From Clostridiales bacterium (lineage in GTDB: Bacteria > Bacillota > Clostridia > Christensenellales > Aristaeellaceae), in assembly GCA_004555155.1 (NCBI GenBank), contig SFJH01000059.1, positions 1 to 7,691 of the forward strand: a stretch of DNA of 7,691 nt, read 5' to 3'. Position 1 is the first letter of the stretch. The number at the start of each line of letters is the position of its first letter. The translations under genes and the position numbers were made by a program. Below are positions 1 through 4,314 of the stretch, piece by piece. The notes under the pieces are model-generated. The model saw only the letters and a list, made by a program, of their open reading frames with translations, was not told where the DNA came from and did not search any database.

Positions 1-46
1 CATGGAACGCCCGTTTGCGGTATGCTGGTTCCGGGAGGCGAGGCAT

Positions 47-529
47 ATGGCCAACGAGGCACAGAAGGATTTCAACGCGATGCTGCATCGGGAGACGGAC
101 ATGCCCAGAATTCAGCTCGTGACCGACGAGGCGACGATCCGCAAGTACGGCGGGGAGCGCATGCTGCTCGCGCCGCCGCTGGCCTACGACGCGGCCATGC
201 GGCAGGTGCCCTTCGGTCGGCTGATCACCGTGGGCGACATCCGCGCCCACTTGGCGCGGGCGCACGGCGCGGACTTCACCGACCCGATCACGGCGGGCAT
301 ATTCGTGTCCATCGCGGCCTGGGCCAGCAGCCAGCGCGCGTCGGATGAGACGCCCTGGTGGCGCACGCTGAAGGCGAACGGGGAGCTGAACCCCAAATAT
401 CCGGGCGGCGTGGCGGCGCAGGCCCGTCTGCTGGAGGCGGAGGGGCACCGGATCGCGCGCAGGGGGCGCACGAATATCCGGTATTATGTGGCGGATTACG
501 AACGGGCGCTGTTTTCGTTGGAGGATTGA
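47..529 (+). CDS. Alkyltransferase-like (ATL) protein, MGMT DNA-binding fold without the active-site cysteine
   Basis: A 160-residue protein resembling the C-terminal DNA-binding domain of O6-alkylguanine-DNA alkyltransferases. Residues 55-75 (VPFGRLITVGDIRAHLA) look like the winged-helix segment. Residues 102-133 (TPWWRTLKANGELNPKYPGG, then an AAQARLLEAEGH stretch) align by eye with the alkyltransferase PCHRV...G.L...Q..LL..EG region. The catalytic Cys position is Trp104, and the protein has no cysteine at all from this start. In known ATL proteins the Cys is replaced, often by Trp, and the protein binds alkylated guanine without repairing it, handing the lesion to nucleotide excision repair. 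That role is inferred here. I chose the ATG at 47 because GGAGG lies at 34-38, 8 nt upstream. An in-frame ATG at 2 would add 15 residues, lacks visible upstream context and cannot be excluded. The gene ends just before a hairpin terminator and is convergent with the RHH gene. Confidence 0.72.
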   Translation: MANEAQKDFNAMLHRETDMPRIQLVTDEATIRKYGGERMLLAPPLAYDAAMRQVPFGRLITVGDIRAHLARAHGADFTDPITAGIFVSIAAWASSQRASDETPWWRTLKANGELNPKYPGGVAAQARLLEAEGHRIARRGRTNIRYYVADYERALFSLED

Positions 530-534
530 ATGGG

Positions 535-577
535 CTGCGCCCCGCAGAGCGGAGGCTCGTGCGGGACGCAGTTTATT
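535..577 (+). terminator. Rho-independent terminator of the ATL gene
   Basis: The left arm 535-550 pairs with 555-571. The outer stem is C535-A546 with T560-G571 (one C-A mismatch at 540/566). A single bulged G559 separates it from the inner GAGC/GCTC stem with a GGAG loop. TTTATT follows at 572-577. The T-run is on the + side only, so it serves the ATL gene. It overlaps the stop codon of the convergent RHH gene (573-575). Confidence 0.7.
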
Positions 578-809
578 CGGCTTCGGATGTCGCTTCCTCC
601 GGCGGCAGGCTTTCCAGCGTCACGCCGTCGGATTCCAGCTTGGCGCGCACGGCGTCCAGCACGTACTGGGCGGAGGACACGCCAGTGAGGCGGGAGGCGA
701 TGTTGATGCGCTGCTTCAGGCGTTCCTCTTTGGGTACGCGGTAGTTGATCTGGTCGTATGACTTCGCCTTATACTTATTCTGCGCTCTGCGCTGTGCATC
801 GGTTCTCAT
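573..809 (-). CDS. Ribbon-helix-helix (Arc/CopG-type) transcriptional regulator
   Basis: A 78-residue basic protein. The N-terminus (residues 1-16) is rich in Arg/Lys/Gln. Residues 18-25 (YDQINYRV) fit the beta-strand that inserts in the DNA major groove. Residues 26-41 and 44-59 (VSSAQYVLDAVRAKLE) fit the two helices of an Arc/CopG fold, with the family's 'G.S...Y...A' turn. The tail is acidic (ending EEATSEAE). Such proteins act as dimers or higher oligomers on short palindromic operators, usually close to their own gene. The ATG at 809 was chosen because a GAGGGGG ribosome site lies just upstream; the open frame continues to 929 but without a good start signal. About 60 bp beyond its start is a 20-bp palindrome inside a divergent consensus promoter, which is its most likely binding site (inference). 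The fold assignment is fairly secure; the target is not shown. Confidence 0.75.
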   Translation of the reverse strand: MRTDAQRRAQNKYKAKSYDQINYRVPKEERLKQRINIASRLTGVSSAQYVLDAVRAKLESDGVTLESLPPEEATSEAE

Positions 810-862
810 GATCTTCCCCCTCTTTGGATTCGAAAAATGCACAGGAACATCGAAGAAAGGAC

Positions 863-891
863 TTGACAATATGAGGCTAGCGTCATATAAT
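863..891 (+). promoter_or_regulatory. Perfect consensus sigma-A promoter, rightward
   Basis: TTGACA at 863-868, a 17-bp spacer, and TATAAT at 886-891. Transcription would begin near 898 and run right into a hairpin-containing leader and the 95-residue ORF at 1117. Only the rRNA promoter in this window is equally perfect. So strong an element ahead of a small orphan gene implies tight repression or an abundant RNA product. Confidence 0.75.
869..888. promoter_or_regulatory. 20-bp palindromic operator candidate within the promoter spacer
   Basis: ATATGAGGCTAGCGTCATAT is self-complementary at 9 of 10 base pairs; the only mismatch is G875/G882. It fills the spacer and overlaps the first three bases of the -10 box of the rightward promoter. 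It also covers the likely -10/start region of a leftward promoter. Binding there would block both directions. The neighbouring RHH regulator is the obvious candidate ligand (inference from position). Confidence 0.6.
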
Positions 892-915
892 ACGATTATC
901 GGTGGATGATGTAAG
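887..915 (-). promoter_or_regulatory. Possible leftward promoter of the RHH gene
   Basis: On the minus strand, CTTACA (910-915; 4 of 6 consensus) is followed by 17 bp and TATTAT (887-892; 5 of 6). It overlaps the divergent rightward promoter and would start near 880, inside the palindrome, giving a leader of about 70 nt. It is weaker than the rightward promoter. Confidence 0.35.
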
Positions 916-929
916 GTCACATCATCCAC
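902..929. repeat. Perfect 11-bp inverted repeat (early-transcript hairpin or second operator)
   Basis: GTGGATGATGT (902-912) pairs exactly with ACATCATCCAC (919-929) around a 6-nt AAGGTC loop. It begins about 4 nt after the predicted start of the rightward promoter, so it would form a 5'-end hairpin in that RNA. As DNA it could be a further operator, and it overlaps the possible leftward -35 box. No T-run follows, so it is not an intrinsic terminator. Confidence 0.65.
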
Positions 930-1116
930 GACGCTGCGGACGAAATATCATGAACGGTGGCATACTGCCGCGCTGCCGACCGGCGCGCATGGAGCAAAGT
1001 ATGCTTCCAAATTATTGCACCATATTGTGAAACCAATCCACATTCTACTATATCATGTCGTTTTATTCTTTGCAAGGAGCGAGTGGGAATTCGCGGTGGA
1101 AAAGGGAGCGATAGAC
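930..1116 (+). other. Long untranslated leader between the consensus promoter and the 95-residue ORF
   Basis: I see no convincing gene here. A 26-codon frame from ATG 950 lacks a ribosome site. GCATACT (960-966) can pair with AGTATGC (998-1004), enclosing a GC-rich stretch that can fold further, so the RNA is probably structured. The tract 1005-1075 is AT-rich and free of an obvious hairpin-plus-T terminator, so readthrough to the ORF at 1117 is expected. A second weak promoter, for example TTGTGA at 1025-1030, is possible but its -10 box is poor. Confidence 0.35.
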
Positions 1117-1404
1117 ATGGAGGATTTCCGGGAATCATTTACTCCGTTTCTGAGGGAATTTGTGAGCGCGCGGGTGGAGCGGCTGTCTCGGGACGCCGAG
1201 CGGCAGCCGGAGTGCCTGCAGCGCCGCGGAGACGTGGAGGATATGGGCCGGGAAGAGCGCATGCCGCTGAGCGAAGCACAGCGGGAGCTGTTCGCCTATG
1301 TCGTTCGCGGCGCAGACCACCCAGTTCGGGAATATGTATATCGCGCCGGGTTTGCCGACGGAATTCGCTGTGCGGAGCTGTTCCGTCGGCTCGGGCGCGA
1401 ATGA
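1117..1404 (+). CDS. Small orphan protein, 95 residues, possibly DUF6809-like
   Basis: A 95-residue, charged, mostly helical-looking protein with no signal peptide and no membrane segment. The start is ATG 1117, with AGGGAG at 1103-1108, 8 nt upstream. The N-terminus (MEDFRESFTPFLREFV) reads as an amphipathic helix. The middle is polar and rich in Arg/Glu. The C-terminal part (YVYRAGFADGIRCAELF, roughly residues 73-90) resembles the 'F..GF..G..L..E.F' ending of small clostridial helical proteins grouped as DUF6809. That match is from memory and weak. No function can be assigned. It is the first gene downstream of the consensus promoter and palindrome at 863-891, so it may be the regulated target of the RHH protein. 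It ends 6 bp from the convergent deacetylase stop, with no terminator visible between them. Confidence 0.6.
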   Translation: MEDFRESFTPFLREFVSARVERLSRDAERQPECLQRRGDVEDMGREERMPLSEAQRELFAYVVRGADHPVREYVYRAGFADGIRCAELFRRLGRE

Positions 1405-1410
1405 TTCGGT

Positions 1411-2355
1411 TTACAGGGGATTTTTGAAGTGCAGCTTGCCGGCCTTCAGGCTGTCGCCGCGCAGCCGGTACAGCTCGAGGCTGTCGCCGCGCAGCCGGTA
1501 CAGCTCGTCCACGGTCACCAGCTGATAACCGGCCTTGGTCAGCCGGGGCACGAGCCGCTCCACGGCCTCAGCGGTGGAGGCGTACAGATCGTGCATCAGG
1601 ACGATGTCGCCATCCTTGACGTTGTTCATCACCTCGCGGACGATGGCGTCGGCGTCCCGGCTCTTCCAGTCCTCGGAATCCACCGACCAGTTGACGATGG
1701 CCAGATTGGCATTCCGGATGGCGGCGCGGGCCGTGTCTCCGGTGGCGCCGTAGGGCGGGCGCAGGATGCGCGGCGCGCTGCCGGTGACCTCGCCTATGGC
1801 GGATTGCGCGCGGCGCACCTCGCTGGCCACGCCCTCCGCCGACAGCTTCTGCAGGTTCTTGTGGCTCCAGGTGTGGGAGCCGATCTGGTGCCCGGCGGCG
1901 GCCACCCGCGACAGCGTGCCGCGATGCTCCGCCACGCGGTCTCCCAACACGAAAAACGTGCCGCGCCCGCCGTACTGCTCCAGACAATCCGCGATGCGCC
2001 GCGTGATCTTCGCGTGCGGGCCGTCGTCAAACGTCAGCGCCACCATCTTGCCGTTGGGATCCAGCTTCCGCGCGCCCGAGGATTTCGCGGGCGCGGCGGT
2101 GGGCTTGGGCGTGGGTTTTGCGGTGGGCTTGGCGGTGGGCTTGGGCGTGGGCTTTGCGGTGGGTTTTGCGGTGGGGCTGGGCGTGGGGGTCGGCGTGGGC
2201 TGCGGCGTGGCCGTGGGCGCGGCGGTGACCACCGGCGTCGCGGTCGGCGCGCCGGACGGCCCCGGCAGAGGGGTGCAGCCCGACAACAGCGTCGCAAGGG
2301 ACAGCACCGTCAGCGCGGCACGGATGGCCCCGCCGCGAAAGATATGGTTGTTCAT
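1411..2355 (-). CDS. Lipoprotein polysaccharide deacetylase (NodB/CE4 family)
   Basis: A 314-residue exported enzyme predicted to remove N-acetyl groups from peptidoglycan or another surface glycan. Residues 1-27 form a lipoprotein signal with lipobox LSGC and lipidated Cys27, so it should be anchored outside the membrane. Residues 34-90 are a Pro/Thr/Ala/Lys linker that likely spans the wall. The NodB domain starts near 103: TFDDGP 108-113 (Asp110 catalytic base, Asp111 metal ligand), HTWSH 161-165 (metal His161 and His165), RPPYG 199-203, the W/D motif around 223-230, and LMHD 253-256 (His255). All CE4 motifs are present, so activity is expected. The C-terminus carries a perfect duplication of a decapeptide (ELYRLRGDSL). 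ATG 2355 is preceded by GGAGG; the frame extends upstream to 2403 without a comparable ribosome site. The substrate is not determinable from sequence. Confidence 0.9.
   Translation of the reverse strand: MNNHIFRGGAIRAALTVLSLATLLSGCTPLPGPSGAPTATPVVTAAPTATPQPTPTPTPSPTAKPTAKPTPKPTAKPTAKPTPKPTAAPAKSSGARKLDPNGKMVALTFDDGPHAKITRRIADCLEQYGGRGTFFVLGDRVAEHRGTLSRVAAAGHQIGSHTWSHKNLQKLSAEGVASEVRRAQSAIGEVTGSAPRILRPPYGATGDTARAAIRNANLAIVNWSVDSEDWKSRDADAIVREVMNNVKDGDIVLMHDLYASTAEAVERLVPRLTKAGYQLVTVDELYRLRGDSLELYRLRGDSLKAGKLHFKNPL
1448..1507. repeat. Perfect 30-bp tandem duplication inside the deacetylase gene
   Basis: 1448-1477 and 1478-1507 are identical, exactly two copies, with no extension of identity on either side. 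On the minus strand this is in frame and duplicates ELYRLRGDSL near the C-terminus. Exact identity suggests a recent slippage or unequal-exchange event. Confidence 0.95.
2098..2169. repeat. Two 36-bp repeat units in the deacetylase linker
   Basis: Units 2098-2133 and 2134-2169 encode AKPTAKPTPKPT twice (residues 63-86). They differ by only a few silent bases. Flanking DNA to about 2250 continues as shorter, degenerate Pro-Thr repeats. The number of units is likely to vary between strains. Confidence 0.85.
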
Positions 2356-2408
2356 GGTATCCACCCTCCGTTGGTCGATGAAGGTACACGTTGTGATGCA
2401 CATTCATA

Positions 2409-2434
2409 GACGCGGCGTCGGGCGAAAAGTTGCC
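2409..2434 (-). promoter_or_regulatory. Candidate ECF-type promoter of the deacetylase gene
   Basis: On the minus strand GGCAAC (2429-2434) is followed by 16 bp and CGTC (2409-2412). This resembles the Bacillus extracytoplasmic-function (SigM-type) pattern TGCAAC-N16-CGTC, with one mismatch. It would give a leader of about 45 nt. No convincing sigma-A promoter was found in 2356-2544. The match is short and could arise by chance. Confidence 0.3.
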
Positions 2435-2484
2435 GCTGCGGCCATGGAACATCCTGCCGCCGCGCGGGATGATGGCCGAATTGC

Positions 2485-2502
2485 CAAAATATGGAAATTT
2501 TG
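2485..2502. repeat. AT-rich dyad in the deacetylase upstream region
   Basis: CAAAAT (2485-2490) and ATTTTG (2497-2502) are inverted around ATGGAA. This is an AT-rich island in otherwise GC-rich DNA, between the upstream terminator and the deacetylase. It may be an operator or part of a promoter. Confidence 0.3.
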
Positions 2503-2530
2503 TCGGGGGGCGCCTCTCCGGTATCGGCGT

Positions 2531-2575
2531 TCCTTCATATATAAGGAGCCGTTGCATTCGTGCCGCAACGGCTCC
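2531..2575 (-). terminator. Rho-independent terminator of the Myb-like regulator gene
   Basis: On the minus strand GGAGCCGTTGC (2575-2565) pairs perfectly over 11 bp with GCAACGGCTCC (2555-2545) around a 9-nt loop. TTATATAT follows. It lies 15 bp past the regulator stop codon and separates it from the deacetylase gene. Confidence 0.75.
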
Positions 2576-2589
2576 CAAAGAAAGCGGTT

Positions 2590-3336
2590 TTAATCCTCCT
2601 GCGGTAGCGCCGCCTCAAACACGCCGATGTTTTCCGTCAGCGTCTGGATGAACTGGTTCAGCGTGGCGTGCTGCTCCTCCACCGGGCGCGCGGCGAATTC
2701 CTTCACCGGCTGGATCAGTCGCTGGGCGGCCTCGGTCAGCGCCGTCAGGTCGGGCGCGCCGCCCTCCATCAGGCGGCGGAAGGCCTCGCAGGCGCGCACC
2801 AGCTCCGCGTCGCCGGTTCGCCGGGCGGCCAGCGTCAGCGATGTGGAGGCCTCGTTCAGATCCACGCGGCTGCGATGGTTGACGCTGGGCGCGGAGCAGT
2901 GGACGCCCTCGGCCTGCAGCTGGTCCACGATCAGCTGCACATATTCCGGGCGGCTCTTGATCACACTGCGGTACTTGTTCTGATAGCGCAGCATCAGGCT
3001 GTGGTCGCCGCCGGAGATGCGGCTCAGGCAGGAGCGCACCGACTGGCCCTGGCCCACGGCGGTGAGCACCTCCCGCATCAGGTGATCCACCTCCTCCTGG
3101 GTGAAAGGGGTGAAGCGCGCGGCGCGGGGCTGGTCGCTCTCCCGGGAGCGCACCTGCTGATAATAGTAGTTGCGGATGCTGTTGGGCTTGCGGCCGGTGC
3201 GGTCGGCAATGTGCTCGAATACGGCCTTCAGCGGCAATCCCTTGCTCTGCGCTTCCTCAGCAGTCTCCCAGAGCAGCTTCTCCTCCGTATCGCTCCAGCC
3301 CATGCGGTGGTTTACGCGGTTGGCAATCTGTTCCAT
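2590..3336 (-). CDS. RsfA-like Myb/SANT-domain DNA-binding regulator
   Basis: A 248-residue cytoplasmic protein. Residues 10-59 read as a Myb/SANT-type helix-turn-helix: GWSDTEEKLLWETAEEA, then GLPLKAVFEHIADRTGRKPN, ending SIRNYYY. The spacing and the 'W...EE.LL.E...G..L.A.FE..A...GR....' pattern recall the Bacillus prespore regulator RsfA and its clostridial relatives. Residues 78-130 may form a second helical DNA-binding-like unit (FTPFTQEEVDHLMREVL, later SLMLRYQNKYRSVI). The remainder is helical with coiled-coil character. It is probably a transcription factor, possibly linked to sporulation; the target and the sporulation link are inference. Three ATGs compete (3351, 3342, 3336). I chose 3336 because GGAGGGG at 3349-3343 is ideally spaced only for it. 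A long inverted repeat lies directly upstream and a terminator directly downstream, so it is monocistronic. Confidence 0.7.
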   Translation of the reverse strand: MEQIANRVNHRMGWSDTEEKLLWETAEEAQSKGLPLKAVFEHIADRTGRKPNSIRNYYYQQVRSRESDQPRAARFTPFTQEEVDHLMREVLTAVGQGQSVRSCLSRISGGDHSLMLRYQNKYRSVIKSRPEYVQLIVDQLQAEGVHCSAPSVNHRSRVDLNEASTSLTLAARRTGDAELVRACEAFRRLMEGGAPDLTALTEAAQRLIQPVKEFAARPVEEQHATLNQFIQTLTENIGVFEAALPQED

Positions 3337-3358
3337 GTGCATCCCCTCCATACATATT

Positions 3359-3405
3359 GCAGTTTTCAGTATGTGTAGGGCAAACCCGCGCTATACTCAA
3401 ACTGC
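3359..3405. repeat. Long imperfect inverted repeat upstream of the Myb-like regulator
   Basis: GCAGTTTTCAGTAT (3359-3372) is complementary to ATACTCAAACTGC (3393-3405) except for a TC/C internal irregularity. The spacer is 20 bp and itself contains GGGCAAACCC. It ends about 10 bp before the regulator ribosome site. It could be an operator for autoregulation or a 5'-leader hairpin. Confidence 0.5.
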
Positions 3406-3574
3406 CCGGTATGGATAAGTTTATGTGGCAGAGGGGCGATTACGACCAGACATGGCCTAAAAATCGAACGACATCCTTCACAACGGGGGCTGTCATCGCG
3501 GCGACATTTTCCGGTCAAACTGACAATCCCGGGCGGGTTTTTCCGGCGGTCCGGCTGAAATATATTTTTTCTTC
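3406..3574. other. Intergenic spacer with no gene seen
   Basis: This lies between the divergent regulator and ferritin-like blocks. I found no supported coding frame, RNA gene or terminator. The leftward promoter of the regulator should lie here or overlap the inverted repeat, but no good -35/-10 pair was visible. Confidence 0.4.
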
Positions 3575-3603
3575 TTGTTTTTCCTGCGTATTTGTTGTAA
3601 AAT
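3575..3603 (+). promoter_or_regulatory. Probable promoter of the small-ORF/ferritin-like block
   Basis: TTGTTT (3575-3580; 3 of 6) is followed by 17 bp and TAAAAT (3598-3603; 5 of 6), preceded by a T-rich, AT-rich tract (3559-3573) that could act as an UP element. Start expected near 3610, about 28 nt before the small ORF. Confidence 0.45.
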
Positions 3604-3637
3604 AAATGTAGGCATGGCGTAAGGAGGCGACGACCAG

Positions 3638-3694
3638 ATGGCAAACGGCAACGGAATCGGCGTGTTCTGCCGTCTGGAAAACCCAAGCGCATAA
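3638..3694 (+). CDS. 18-residue small ORF, possible leader peptide
   Basis: MANGNGIGVFCRLENPSA followed by TAA. A strong AAGGAGG ribosome site lies at 3621-3627, 10 nt upstream. The probable promoter is directly ahead and the ferritin-like gene starts 80 bp downstream. I do not recognise the peptide. It has one Cys and no signal or membrane segment. The last codons (AAGCGC, 3685-3690) can pair with GCGCTT (3729-3734), enclosing a CTCCG/CGGAG stem (3707-3711 with 3720-3724). A ribosome at the stop codon would therefore open that structure, as in translation-coupled leaders. Translation and function are inferred; the ORF is short enough that chance is possible, though the ribosome site argues against it. 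Confidence 0.45.
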   Translation: MANGNGIGVFCRLENPSA

Positions 3695-3774
3695 TCAGGC
3701 GTCCATCTCCGTCATCGCGCGGAGGCGGGCGCTTTTCGGCATTCGGACAGAGGTGCGTGGGATGGAGGAACAGC

Positions 3775-4263
3775 ATGCATACGCATATCTTCAATGACCT
3801 GGAGGGCATTCGCATCGCCATAGAGATGGAGCGCCGCGGACGGGATTTCTACGGAGCGGTCGCGAAGATGGCGCAGAATGCGCCGATGAAGGCGCTGCTG
3901 GAGGTGCTGCGGGCGGAAGAAAATGCGCACATGAATCAGTTCCGGCGGCTGTACGATCGGGAACAGGAACTGCTGTCGGGCGACGAGGCGTACTCGGCGG
4001 AGACCAGCGCCTATCTGACCGCGGTGGCGGCGGACATCGTGTTCTCGGACGGACTGGTGAGCGTGGGCGTCCGCGGTGGCTTTTCGGAGCCGCAGGTGAT
4101 CCTGGCGGAGAGCATCCGCTCGGAGCAGCAGTCCATCGATTTCTACCGCGCCCTGTCGGAAACCACGCGGGATGCGCATGCCGCCTGTGTGTTCCGGGAG
4201 ATCATCGCCCAGGAGCAGATGCACCTGGAGCGGCTCAGAGGCCAGTTGAGCAGATATCAATAG
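3775..4263 (+). CDS. Ferritin-like diiron protein (rubrerythrin-related, no rubredoxin domain)
   Basis: A 162-residue four-helix-bundle protein. The first helix pair carries Glu19 (in AIEMERRGRDFY) and E49-x-x-H52 (EENAH). The second pair carries Glu117 (in SIRSEQQSIDFY) and E147-x-x-H150 (EQMH). This E...ExxH...E...ExxH arrangement is the diiron-binding signature of rubrerythrin and related proteins, which reduce peroxide or handle iron in anaerobes. There is no CxxC pair, so the rubredoxin electron-transfer domain of classical rubrerythrin is absent and an external donor would be needed. Cytoplasmic, with no signal peptide. ATG 3775 follows GGAGG at 3764-3768. It sits downstream of an 18-codon ORF and 51 bp before the mutase gene, probably in one transcript. 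Peroxide or iron defence is a family-level inference. Confidence 0.8.
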   Translation: MHTHIFNDLEGIRIAIEMERRGRDFYGAVAKMAQNAPMKALLEVLRAEENAHMNQFRRLYDREQELLSGDEAYSAETSAYLTAVAADIVFSDGLVSVGVRGGFSEPQVILAESIRSEQQSIDFYRALSETTRDAHAACVFREIIAQEQMHLERLRGQLSRYQ

Positions 4264-4314
4264 CGCCGGTGACGTCCGAAAGGGCGTTTGAAATAGGTAA
4301 AGGAGGGGCTTTCC

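Noticed and set aside
950..1030. A 26-codon ORF (starting MNGGILPRC) in the leader
   Set aside because: No ribosome site precedes the ATG, and its bases are better explained by the foldable leader. Kept only as untranslated region.
917..1138. A 73-codon minus-strand frame across the leader
   Set aside because: No ribosome site or domain, and it overlaps the divergent promoter region and the start of the 95-residue gene.
1429..2593. Long + strand frames across the deacetylase gene, with Gly/Val/Arg-rich translations
   Set aside because: They are antisense shadows of the NodB domain and of the Pro-Thr linker; the repeated Gly-Val pattern is the complement of the repeat tract.
3520..3545. CCCGGGCGGGTTTTT resembling a terminator
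   Set aside because: The stem can be only 3 bp with a sensible loop, and no + strand gene lies upstream to be terminated.
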